Assembly: GCF_022012335.1 (NCBI RefSeq)
Contig: NZ_JAKLTO010000001.1
Coordinates: forward strand, 124,001 to 188,000
Length of the DNA stretch: 64,000 nt
Reading direction: 5' to 3'
From: Flavobacterium sp. SM15
GTDB lineage: Bacteria > Bacteroidota > Bacteroidia > Flavobacteriales > Flavobacteriaceae
Every line of letters starts with the position of its first letter. Position 1 is the stretch's first letter. Both the position numbers and the translations under genes were made by a program. Positions 32,663 to 40,391 of this stretch are shown piece after piece. The notes beneath the pieces were generated by a model. That model was not told the DNA's origin. It was given only the letters and a program-made list of their open reading frames with translations, and searched no databases.

Positions 32663-32687
32663 GGGTGCAAGTTTGGGTGCTAATAAA
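32663..32687 (+). repeat. Putative integrase arm site, right end
   Basis: GGGTGC-aag-TTT-g-GGTGC-t-AATAAA, 20 of 25 bases as at 18723-18747, located between the integrase start and the right repeat. Confidence 0.5.
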
Positions 32688-32810
32688 TCTTTACTATTAT
32701 GCACTTAATTTTACTTTAACATCTCAAAACAATTTACAAATACCTTTATTTACAGTGGCTTATAAAAAAATAAAGTAAACTAACGTAAATCTGAATAAAG
32801 GCAAAAGAAG

Positions 32811-32825
32811 TACTGGAGGTACCAC
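32811..32825. repeat. Putative attR core, 15-bp direct repeat
   Basis: Second copy of TACTGGAGGTACCAC; core chromosome resumes immediately to its right. Confidence 0.75.
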
Positions 32826-32828
32826 ATC

Positions 32829-32856
32829 AAAACCCACTCAATGAGTGGGTTTTTTG
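32829..32856 (+). terminator. Host terminator beyond attR
   Basis: AAAACCCACTCA/TGAGTGGGTTTT with six Ts. Probably ended the transcript that the element interrupted. Confidence 0.8.
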
Positions 32857-32880
32857 TTTTATTCAATTTTCCCCATTAAA

Positions 32881-32907
32881 AAAGCCAATCATTACGATTG
32901 GCTTTTT
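32881..32907 (-). terminator. Terminator of the DUF885 gene
   Basis: AAAGCCAATC/GATTGGCTTT stem adjoining the stop codon, T-rich on both strands, so possibly bidirectional. Confidence 0.8.
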
Positions 32908-32908
32908 A

Positions 32909-34675
32909 TTATTTACCGGTTTTTATCCAGCTGCTTATTTTTTCTTCCAAAAGCGCCAGCGGCATCACACCCGATTCCAGCACCTTTTGATGAAACACTT
33001 TGATATTAAACTTGTTTTTCATTTGATCTTGAGCCTTTTGACGCAATTCCAAAATCTTCATTTGTCCTAGCTTATACGATAAAGCCTGTCCCGGATAAGC
33101 CATATAACGCTCAATTTCCGAAACAATACTCGCCTCGCTTTCTGCTTCGTTCTCTAATGAATATTTAATAGCCTGCTCACGGGTCCAGCCTTTGGAATGC
33201 AATCCGGTATCGACCACCAAACGAATGGCGCGGTGCATCTCATTACCCAACATTCCAAAATATTGATACGGATCGCTATACAAGCCTAATTCTTTTCCTA
33301 AACTCTCGGTATAAAGCGCCCAGCCTTCACCATAAGCTCCAAACCAATTAAACTTCCTAAAATCCGGCAATTCTTTATTCTCCTGCTGCAAGGAAATCTG
33401 AAAATGATGCCCCGGAATCGCCTCATGCAAAAACAAATCCTCATCTCCGTAATAGTTGTAATTTTTTACGTCCGGAATCGGCACATAAAAAATTCCGGGA
33501 CGTGTACCGTCTGCACTTCCCTGAATATATTCCGCACTGGCTGTCTTCTCACGAAACGCCTCTGTCCTTCTTATTTCAAAAGGGGTTTTAGGTTGCAGGG
33601 AAAACAACTTATCTACGTTTGGCTTTATTTTCTGATGAATCGCTTTAAAATTTGCAATTACTTCCTCTGGCTTCTTAAAAGGCTTTAGCTCGGGTTTATT
33701 TCGGACATAATCGAAAAACTCCACAATACTTCCCTGAAAACCTACTTGCTGCTTTACTTTTTCCATTTCAGCCTTAAGACGCACTACTTCGTTCAAGCCT
33801 AACTCATGAATTTCTTCAGGCTTCTTACTTGTGGTAGTCCATTGCTTAACATAAACCGCATACAACTCTTTTCCACCGGGCAAACTACCAATACCGCTGG
33901 TGTTTCTGGAAGCCGGCAAATATTCATCCTTTAAAAACTTTGCCATTTTCTGATATTGTGGCACCAATTTCTCTGTAATTACCTTTGTATAATCATTTTT
34001 AAGAGAAGTCTGTACTTCGGGCGAAAATGCTTTAGGCATTGCTTTAATGGAAGAATAAAAGATGTTGTCTTCAACCTTAGAAAGTGCCTGCTCTTCAAAC
34101 TGCGGAATCAATTTCTCCGTTAATGCCCTAGGCAAAACCACTCGTTTTTGAATCCCTTTTTTCATGTAAATCATTGCAGAATCAATCCAAACGGAATACA
34201 ACTCCATACGTTTTAGAAAGTTGCGGTAATCCTTTTCGGTTTTAAAAGGCTGTGCTGCCGTTGCGCTGGCAAACTGCATGATTTTTAAATGGGTACTTTC
34301 AAATTGGTTGATCGGCATTAAATTCGCCTCTTGCTTGAGTAAATCTTTCCCGATTTGCGTTTCCCACTGAATGATTTTATAACTTATTTTTTCTTCCGGA
34401 CTAAGCGCAGTGGTATCTACATCGGCCAATTCGGATTCGAACTTATCAAAGAATTTAGCCTGCTTTGCACGAAAAGCATCGGTCATTTCAAAAACCAACT
34501 GATCGTTGTACTCACTTTGCCCGTTTAGGGTTGCCTCAAGCGGATTCAGCTCGTTTTTACCGTCAAAATATTCCTGGGTTAGCTTTTTAAAATCAACCAT
34601 TTTTGCTTCTTTTTTACAGTTCACGAAAAACAAAGAAAAAACCAAAGCGGCTGAAAGAAAAACTGTTTTTTTCAT
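32909..34675 (-). CDS. DUF885 family metallopeptidase-like lipoprotein
   Basis: 588 residues from the ATG giving MKKTVFLSAALVFSLFFVNC; the lipobox Cys is about residue 20, so it is a lipid-anchored envelope protein. DUF885 signature: GSADGTRPGIFYVPIPDVKN, then LFLHEAIPGHHFQ (H-E-x-x-P-G-H-H, the metal-binding motif, about residue 430), NWFGAYGEGWALYTESLG and KLGQMKILELR near the C-terminus. Full length. The family belongs to the gluzincin-like peptidases; the substrate is unknown. First core gene right of the integrated element. Confidence 0.9.
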   Translation of the reverse strand: MKKTVFLSAALVFSLFFVNCKKEAKMVDFKKLTQEYFDGKNELNPLEATLNGQSEYNDQLVFEMTDAFRAKQAKFFDKFESELADVDTTALSPEEKISYKIIQWETQIGKDLLKQEANLMPINQFESTHLKIMQFASATAAQPFKTEKDYRNFLKRMELYSVWIDSAMIYMKKGIQKRVVLPRALTEKLIPQFEEQALSKVEDNIFYSSIKAMPKAFSPEVQTSLKNDYTKVITEKLVPQYQKMAKFLKDEYLPASRNTSGIGSLPGGKELYAVYVKQWTTTSKKPEEIHELGLNEVVRLKAEMEKVKQQVGFQGSIVEFFDYVRNKPELKPFKKPEEVIANFKAIHQKIKPNVDKLFSLQPKTPFEIRRTEAFREKTASAEYIQGSADGTRPGIFYVPIPDVKNYNYYGDEDLFLHEAIPGHHFQISLQQENKELPDFRKFNWFGAYGEGWALYTESLGKELGLYSDPYQYFGMLGNEMHRAIRLVVDTGLHSKGWTREQAIKYSLENEAESEASIVSEIERYMAYPGQALSYKLGQMKILELRQKAQDQMKNKFNIKVFHQKVLESGVMPLALLEEKISSWIKTGK

Positions 34676-34713
34676 AATTCTGATTTGAAGATTCAAGAGT
34701 AAAGCTACAAATT

Positions 34714-35076
34714 TTATCCGTGATACACTCGTGATGAAATAATTTTCCCTTCGCGAACCTCCAGAACCTCAGCCACCAACATATCTTCTTCTCCTTCCAC
34801 CTGACGGATGTATTCCATAAAAACCCTATCAGAATTAGCCGTTAAGGAAGTTACTTTATAATGAAGTGTCGGCAATCGGTCAAAAGCATCTTGCCACCAG
34901 GTGCGCATTGCTTCTTTTCCCACCACTAACCCATTAGTTTCCGGCTGACGGATTTTCAGTTTCGGACTGAAATGCTGCGCCTCATCATCATAGAGCGACA
35001 ATAATTTCTCAAGGGTTTTGTTGTTAAAAGCTTCAAACCAACGGTAGGCAATAGATTGTAAATTCTCTGGTGTCAT
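34714..35076 (-). CDS. SnoaL/NTF2-like protein
   Basis: 120 residues with the cone-shaped NTF2 fold pattern: YRWFEAFNNKTLEKLLSLYD near the start, GKEAMRTWWQDAFDRLP in the middle and VAEVLEVREGKIISSRVYHG at the end. Polyketide-cyclase-like proteins of this size bind small ligands or act as isomerases; no specific activity can be assigned. Lies after a terminator of the rluB-like gene. Confidence 0.85.
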   Translation of the reverse strand: MTPENLQSIAYRWFEAFNNKTLEKLLSLYDDEAQHFSPKLKIRQPETNGLVVGKEAMRTWWQDAFDRLPTLHYKVTSLTANSDRVFMEYIRQVEGEEDMLVAEVLEVREGKIISSRVYHG

Positions 35077-35087
35077 AGTTGTATTAA

Positions 35088-35110
35088 AAAATCCCGACAG
35101 TGCGGGATTG
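35088..35110 (-). terminator. Terminator of the RluB-type gene
   Basis: AATCCCG/CGGGATT stem with six Ts on the minus strand. Confidence 0.8.
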
Positions 35111-35115
35111 GGTTA

Positions 35116-36018
35116 TTATATGTTTTTTAAATTGATAATTTCCTGATCGGTTAAAAATCGCCAGTTGCCACGCGGCAGGTTTTTCTTGGTAAGCCCGGCA
35201 AAAACCACACGATCTACTTTTAACACATCGTATTTTAAATGTTCAAAAATAGAACGCACTACTTTTACATTAGAGGTTTTCATCTTCAAACCGATTTCGC
35301 TTTTCGGCTGATCTTCAATATAAGAGATCTCCTCTACAAAAATGCGGAAGTTGTCAATGGTCAAACCTGAGGCAATTCGTTCTAAATCTTCAAATTTCAG
35401 ATTCTTATCCAAAGAAACCTGATAAACCTTCGATGAACGCTGATTAGGCGTAGTAAATTTACGAACCATATCGGTATCGTTGGTAAACAATAACAAACCA
35501 GTAGTGGATTTATCCATTCTCCCCACAGCTTGTAATTTTGCACGTGTTGCATTACGCACTAAATCCAAAACGTTGTTGGAATTCATGTCTTCGTCTTTAG
35601 AAGTTGTGAATCCTTTTGGTTTGTTAAGCAAGATATATTCTTTCTTCTCAGGAGTGATAACGGTTCCGTCAAAATTAACCACATCGCCCGGCATAACCTT
35701 GTACCCCATTTCCGTAATCACCTCGTTGTTTACTTTTACATTTCCGGATTGGATGTAAATATCGGCATCGCGACGGGAACACACCCCAGAATTAGCAATG
35801 TATTTGTTTAAACGGATTTCATCAGGATTAGATGGCTGTTTAGGGGTTTTAAGTCCTTTTGGCTTATCAAAAGACGGTTTAGGCTTTGGAAAACCTGATT
35901 TTTTTTCGTCTTTTTTGAAAGTTGGTTTTCCTGTTCCACTTGGTTTTTTGGGTCCAAATCCGGTTTTCCCTTTTCCTGCAGACGTTCCTCTTTTGTTATT
36001 CCCTTTTCCGTTGATCAT
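35116..36018 (-). CDS. RluB/RsuA-type rRNA pseudouridine synthase
   Basis: 300 residues. The first 65 are a Lys/Gly/Pro-rich tail (GKGNNKRGTSAGKGKTGFGP) typical of flavobacterial members. S4 RNA-binding domain about 68-115 (RLNKYIANSGVCSRRDADIY), then the catalytic domain with GRMDKSTTGLLLFTNDT, where the Asp of G-R-M-D is the nucleophile, and KVYQVSLDK. Isomerises uridine in ribosomal RNA; which position (2605 in 23S or 516 in 16S) cannot be told from sequence alone. The -7 box TATCTTTG lies 17 bases upstream of the ATG. Confidence 0.9.
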   Translation of the reverse strand: MINGKGNNKRGTSAGKGKTGFGPKKPSGTGKPTFKKDEKKSGFPKPKPSFDKPKGLKTPKQPSNPDEIRLNKYIANSGVCSRRDADIYIQSGNVKVNNEVITEMGYKVMPGDVVNFDGTVITPEKKEYILLNKPKGFTTSKDEDMNSNNVLDLVRNATRAKLQAVGRMDKSTTGLLLFTNDTDMVRKFTTPNQRSSKVYQVSLDKNLKFEDLERIASGLTIDNFRIFVEEISYIEDQPKSEIGLKMKTSNVKVVRSIFEHLKYDVLKVDRVVFAGLTKKNLPRGNWRFLTDQEIINLKNI

Positions 36019-36034
36019 TTCGCTTTATTTTTTG

Positions 36035-36042
36035 CAAAGATA
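36035..36042 (-). promoter_or_regulatory. -7 box TATCTTTG of the RluB-type gene
   Basis: TAnnTTTG match 17 bases before the start codon; no good -33 box. Confidence 0.5.
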
Positions 36043-36081
36043 AGAATTTAGAAATTGGGTTTCGGCGATGGTTTTCGGATT

Positions 36082-36999
36082 TTATATTTTAAGAAGGCTT
36101 CTTCCGTGGATTAAAACCACCGGATCAATCAGTACAATGCAAAAAACCCCAGCCACAATCAATGACTTCAAAATATTATGAAGCTGTAGGTATTCACTTT
36201 GTGTTTGCGATTTCCAAAGCTTTAAAAGAAAAAAAATCAACACCATAAGACTGATATAGAAATAGATGTCCATATAACCCACATCGTATTTATCAATCAA
36301 AATAAACACCGGAATCACCGTTGAAATTGTAAGAACAGTAATAAGCTGCTTGGAAATTTTTTCACCAAAACGCACCGGTATGGTTTGGTAATTGTTTGCC
36401 ACATCACCTTTGATATTTTCCAGATCTTTAATCATTTCGCGAATCAGAATCAAAAGAAAAAGGAAGGTGGCATGCGCAAAAATCACATGGTAAAAATTCT
36501 TGAAATACAACAAAATACCAAAGAAAGGCAACACCGCCAACAATGAAGCGGTTAAATTCCCAATCATGGGGTATTTTTTCAGCTTATGAGAATAAAACCA
36601 AATCAGGAAAATGTACACGGCAAAAAACAAGGCCGCTCGCCAGGAAATAATATACGCCAAAGCCGTAGCCAGAAAGTTCAATCCGAAATAGACCTGTAAT
36701 TTTGTTTTCTGACTTACCAAACGGTCCAACATCGACTTGCTGGGACGGTTAATCAAATCTTTCTCAGAATCGTAAAAATTATTAATGATATACCCCGAAG
36801 CTATCGTTAAAGTGGAGACGAAAACAATGATAAAAAGTCTCCAATCCAGAAGCACATCGAGCGCTCTTCTTTCAGGAGCCAAAATAAAGATTGACGATAA
36901 ATATTGCGCTAAAACAATAATGGGAATATTATAACCGCGCACCACAGAAAACAAACTGAGAATTTTCATCAGCAGCAATTTTGTTTTTCGTGTGAGCAT
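36082..36999 (-). CDS. UbiA-family prenyltransferase
   Basis: 305 residues, eight or nine membrane segments. Both Asp-rich prenyl-diphosphate motifs are visible: NNFYDSEKDLINRP (N-x-x-x-D-x-x-x-D, about 68-80) and KDLENIKGD (about 192-200). Flavobacterial relatives are annotated as geranylgeranylglycerol-phosphate geranylgeranyltransferase, but the acceptor is not proven. It follows two mevalonate-pathway genes on the same strand, which makes an isoprenoid substrate likely and suggests one operon for making and using isoprenyl units. Confidence 0.85.
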   Translation of the reverse strand: MLTRKTKLLLMKILSLFSVVRGYNIPIIVLAQYLSSIFILAPERRALDVLLDWRLFIIVFVSTLTIASGYIINNFYDSEKDLINRPSKSMLDRLVSQKTKLQVYFGLNFLATALAYIISWRAALFFAVYIFLIWFYSHKLKKYPMIGNLTASLLAVLPFFGILLYFKNFYHVIFAHATFLFLLILIREMIKDLENIKGDVANNYQTIPVRFGEKISKQLITVLTISTVIPVFILIDKYDVGYMDIYFYISLMVLIFFLLKLWKSQTQSEYLQLHNILKSLIVAGVFCIVLIDPVVLIHGRSLLKI

Positions 37000-37040
37000 G
37001 GCTTGGAATTGAAAATTTGGTTAACGTTTAAAATTACTTT

Positions 37041-37979
37041 TTAAAACTGATACACCACTTCCAATTTATAATCTTTTAACGATTGTTTGGCTTTTTCAAG
37101 GTCTTGGGTAAACCCTAAAATATAACCACCGCCACCGGAACCACATAATTTCAAGTAGTAATCATTGGTGTCGATTCCTTTTTGCCACACTTGATGAAAT
37201 TGCTCCGGAATCATCGGCTTAAAGTTGTTTAACACCACTTTTGAAAGTTTCTTGGTGTTGGCAAACAAGGATTTCATGTCGCCGTGCAGGAAGTTTTCCA
37301 CACAGGCATCGGTATATTTAATGAATTGGGATTTGAGCATTTTGCGAAACCCTTCCTCTTTTAAATTCTCCATAAAAATGCTTACCATCGGAGCGGTTTC
37401 ACCCACAATTCCGGAATCAATCAAGAAAACCGCACCTTTACCCAGAGCGCTTTGTGAAGGAATTCCCGTTGGCTCAATATTATCTTTGGAATTGATTAAA
37501 ATCGGCAAGCTTAGATAACTGTTTAAAGGATCCAATCCGGAACTTTTCCCATGGAAAAATGATTCCATTTGAGAGAAAATTGCTTTTAACTGAAGTAGTT
37601 TTTCACGGGTTAAATTCTCTAAAACTGTAATTTTATTGTTAGCATATTTATCGTAAATCGCTGCAACCAAAGCTCCGCTGCTTCCTACTCCATACCCTTG
37701 CGGAATACTTGAATCGAAATACATCCCGCGTTCCACATCAGCTTTTAAATCTTCCAAATTGAACGTGACTAATTCCGGTTGCTCACTTTGCAAATCTTTC
37801 AAATACACCACAAAACGTTTCAAACTCGTATTCGATTTTACTGCTTCTTCCGACGGATTCTCGTCCACCTTTAAAGCACCATTGTAAAAATTATACGGAA
37901 TTGACAAGCCTTTGGAGTCTTTGATGATTCCATACTCTCCGAAAAGTAGAATTTTTGAGTAAAAAAGCGGTCCTTTCAT
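37041..37979 (-). CDS. Mevalonate kinase-like GHMP kinase
   Basis: 312 residues, cytoplasmic. GHMP kinase motifs: KILLFGEYGIIKDS at the N-terminus, ATP-binding PQGYGVGSSGALVAAIYD (about 113-130) and C-terminal KLCGSGGGGYILGF. Phosphorylates mevalonate, an early step of the mevalonate route to isopentenyl diphosphate; assignment to mevalonate rather than another substrate rests on its place between diphosphomevalonate decarboxylase and a prenyltransferase. Starts 51 bases after the decarboxylase stop. Confidence 0.8.
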   Translation of the reverse strand: MKGPLFYSKILLFGEYGIIKDSKGLSIPYNFYNGALKVDENPSEEAVKSNTSLKRFVVYLKDLQSEQPELVTFNLEDLKADVERGMYFDSSIPQGYGVGSSGALVAAIYDKYANNKITVLENLTREKLLQLKAIFSQMESFFHGKSSGLDPLNSYLSLPILINSKDNIEPTGIPSQSALGKGAVFLIDSGIVGETAPMVSIFMENLKEEGFRKMLKSQFIKYTDACVENFLHGDMKSLFANTKKLSKVVLNNFKPMIPEQFHQVWQKGIDTNDYYLKLCGSGGGGYILGFTQDLEKAKQSLKDYKLEVVYQF

Positions 37980-38030
37980 TTTTTGTTTTGGTTTTATTTT
38001 GGTCTTTACAAAGTAAATGTACTAAAAAAA

Positions 38031-39116
38031 TCAATTGCATCTTACGGCACCAGCACCTATTTCGTCGCAAATGTACTGACCATTTTGACAATAGCCAACT
38101 AATTCGTCTTTAATAAATTGCAAAACGTTTTCTTTTACATTTTCCGGATACAACACGTGTACATTGGCTCCGGCATCAAGGGTAAAACAAACCGGAATTT
38201 GCATTTGGGTCCTGTATTTCCAGATTTTATTTATGATTTCCAAGGTATTTGGTTTCATCAAAATAAAATACGGCATCGAAGTCATCATCATTGCATGCAG
38301 CGTCAGGGCTTCACTTTCCACAATTTTGATAAACTGCTGCACATCACCGTTTTCCAAAACGATTTTTAAAGCTGATAAATTGAGATGTGCCTGTAAAAAA
38401 CGCTGCTGGGCAAACGGATGCCCAAACATCAAATCGTGACCCACCGTACTGGAAACCTGTTTTTCACCTTTATCTACTAACAATATCGTATCCTGATAGT
38501 TTTTAAAATTGTCATGGATGTTCGAAGGAAATTCCACACCAAACAGATCAGAGCTTCCCGAGATTTCTTTATGATTTCCCCAAACAACCACTTCCCCTTT
38601 AATGCTTCTACAGGCACTTCCGGAACCTAATCGGGCTAAAAAGGAAGCCTTTTGATTAAAATATTCTTCTGAAATAGAAGGATTCAGCAATTTCTCCAAA
38701 CTCATCACATTGACTGCTAATGCCGCCATACCGGAAGCCGAAGAAGCAATTCCCGAACTGTGCGGGAAAGTGTTTTCGGTATCAATAGTAAAATGAAACT
38801 CTTTTAAATAAGGACAGTATTGCTCAATACGCTGAAAGAATTTTAAAATTTTAGGCTTAAAATCTTCTTTCGGTTTTCCTTCAAATAACAAATCAAACGA
38901 AAAAGTACCGTTGTTTTGTTTTTTGGCAAACGTTAATTTAGTGATGGTTTTACAATTGTTGAGCGTAAAACTAATGGACGGATTGGCCGGAATCTGATGT
39001 TCCTTTTTTCCCCAATATTTCACCAAGGCGATGTTGCTGGGTGCACTCCACTGAAAACTCCCGTTTTCCACCTGTAAATTATACTCGTTTTGGACAAAAT
39101 TCTTTTCAGAAATCAT
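38031..39116 (-). CDS. mvaD: Diphosphomevalonate decarboxylase
   Basis: 361 residues. Family motifs: SAPSNIALVKYWGKKEHQIP with S-x-S-F-T-L-N after it, the phosphate loop HSSGIASSASGMAALAVN (about 117-135), RLGSGSACRSIKGEVVVWG and the C-terminal FTLDAGANVHVLYP, which includes the catalytic Asp. Converts mevalonate diphosphate to isopentenyl diphosphate with ATP. Head of a minus-strand series with mevalonate kinase and the UbiA-type enzyme. A TATCTTTG box at 39134-39141 lies 18 bases upstream of the start. Confidence 0.92.
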   Translation of the reverse strand: MISEKNFVQNEYNLQVENGSFQWSAPSNIALVKYWGKKEHQIPANPSISFTLNNCKTITKLTFAKKQNNGTFSFDLLFEGKPKEDFKPKILKFFQRIEQYCPYLKEFHFTIDTENTFPHSSGIASSASGMAALAVNVMSLEKLLNPSISEEYFNQKASFLARLGSGSACRSIKGEVVVWGNHKEISGSSDLFGVEFPSNIHDNFKNYQDTILLVDKGEKQVSSTVGHDLMFGHPFAQQRFLQAHLNLSALKIVLENGDVQQFIKIVESEALTLHAMMMTSMPYFILMKPNTLEIINKIWKYRTQMQIPVCFTLDAGANVHVLYPENVKENVLQFIKDELVGYCQNGQYICDEIGAGAVRCN

Positions 39117-39133
39117 ATACTTGAAAATTTGAG

Positions 39134-39141
39134 CAAAGATA
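39134..39141 (-). promoter_or_regulatory. -7 box TATCTTTG before mvaD
   Basis: TAnnTTTG match 18 bases upstream of the start codon on the minus strand. Confidence 0.5.
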
Positions 39142-39215
39142 CTATTTTCGGCTGTTTGATACTCAGCTGTTTTATATTCTTGAAAATTTTCTATTTTTGG
39201 AGAACAAGCAATCCT

Positions 39216-39692
39216 ATGAATAAAATTACTAAAATCCTCACTGTTGTTGTAACCTGCCTTTGTGTTGGCTATTTTTCGAGCCTCTTCACAAAAGAAAGTA
39301 TTGAAGTCTGGTATCCCACACTTACAAAACCAAGTTTCAACCCACCTAATTGGCTTTTTGCTCCGGTTTGGTCGGTTTTATATGTACTGATGGGAATTGC
39401 CGCAGGGTTGATTTGGGATAAGATGGATCTGGATCGCATCAACACCCGCAAAGGATTGCAGTTCTTTGTCATACAATTGGCACTTAATTTTCTATGGTCA
39501 TACCTTTTCTTTGGATTGCACAACCCCTTATTGGCTCTTATCGAATTAGCGTTGCTTTGGCTCATGATTTTCGAAACCTATATCGTTTTTAAAAGAGTAA
39601 GCAAACTAGCCGCTGGGCTTTTGCTCCCTTATTTGGCCTGGGTAACTTTTGCCGGGATTTTGAACGCAGCTATTTTTTGGCTGAACCGTTAA
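39216..39692 (+). CDS. TspO/MBR-family membrane protein
   Basis: 158 residues from the ATG giving MNKITKILTVVV; an upstream start overlaps mvaD and is rejected. Five membrane segments with the family hallmarks: WYPTLTKPSFNPPNWLFAPVW, GIAAGLIWD, ALNFLWSYLFFGL (W-S-x-x-F-F) and LLLPYLAWVTFAGILNAAIFWLN. Binds tetrapyrroles and other hydrophobic ligands; bacterial roles are linked to porphyrin and stress control. Divergent from mvaD with a spacing of about 100 bases. Confidence 0.92.
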   Translation: MNKITKILTVVVTCLCVGYFSSLFTKESIEVWYPTLTKPSFNPPNWLFAPVWSVLYVLMGIAAGLIWDKMDLDRINTRKGLQFFVIQLALNFLWSYLFFGLHNPLLALIELALLWLMIFETYIVFKRVSKLAAGLLLPYLAWVTFAGILNAAIFWLNR

Positions 39693-39846
39693 CCTTTCGT
39701 CGTTTATTTTTGCTTTTCACCCTTTAAACAAAAACACAACTTACTGATAATAAATATTTTAATTAATTTTATAGACTCTCGAATTGGATTCACTCTTTCA
39801 TGAAACCGATTCGCAATTCACTAAAAACAATTAAAATCGTTAGGTT

Positions 39847-40359
39847 ATGGGCGCATTAATAGTGGTTATTATCGGCTTAATTGGTGTTTTATTAGGCTAT
39901 ATCATCGGAAAATCAAGCAGTACGTCTTATCTTGAAAAAGAATTGGATAAATTCAGGCAAAAAGCAGCACATTTACAAACAGAATTGAATGCCATACACG
40001 CAAAAAGCGAATCAGGCAGCCATATTTTAGGATTTTCTTCCGGGCCCGCAGTTCATGCAAATTTCAATCCAGATTTGGCATCTTCTGTTATTGGTAAAAA
40101 AGTAACAGAAAACGATTTAACAGTAATTGAGGGCATCAACCCGAAAGTAGACCAACTACTTACCACTTCTGGTATTTTAAGCTGGAAAGCACTTTCCGAA
40201 ACCTCTGTTGATCGTTGTAATGAGATTTTATCCAAAGCAGGTGAGCGCTTTACCAAGTACAATCCAAGTACCTGGCCAAGGCAAGCCCGTTTGGCTTACG
40301 AGGGAAAATGGCGGGATTTGAAAGCCTGGCAGGATTCACTGGTAGGCGGGGTTGAGTAA
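39847..40359 (+). CDS. Membrane-anchored helix-hairpin-helix protein
   Basis: 170 residues. One N-terminal membrane segment (LIVVIIGLIGVLLGYIIGK), a coiled-coil stretch (SYLEKELDKFRQKAAHLQTE), then a helix-hairpin-helix-like domain: NDLTVIEGINPKVDQLLTTS about 95-114, a second turn (GILSWKALSETSVDR), and a C-terminal WPRQARLAYEGKWRDLKAWQ typical of flavobacterial proteins annotated as flap-endonuclease-like or LPXTG-anchored. Function unknown; followed by a terminator. Confidence 0.75.
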   Translation: MGALIVVIIGLIGVLLGYIIGKSSSTSYLEKELDKFRQKAAHLQTELNAIHAKSESGSHILGFSSGPAVHANFNPDLASSVIGKKVTENDLTVIEGINPKVDQLLTTSGILSWKALSETSVDRCNEILSKAGERFTKYNPSTWPRQARLAYEGKWRDLKAWQDSLVGGVE

Positions 40360-40366
40360 CAATTCA

Positions 40367-40391
40367 GGGTTCTTTTACAGAACCTTTTTTT
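40367..40391 (+). terminator. Terminator of the HhH protein gene
   Basis: GGTTCT/AGAACC with seven following Ts. Confidence 0.8.
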
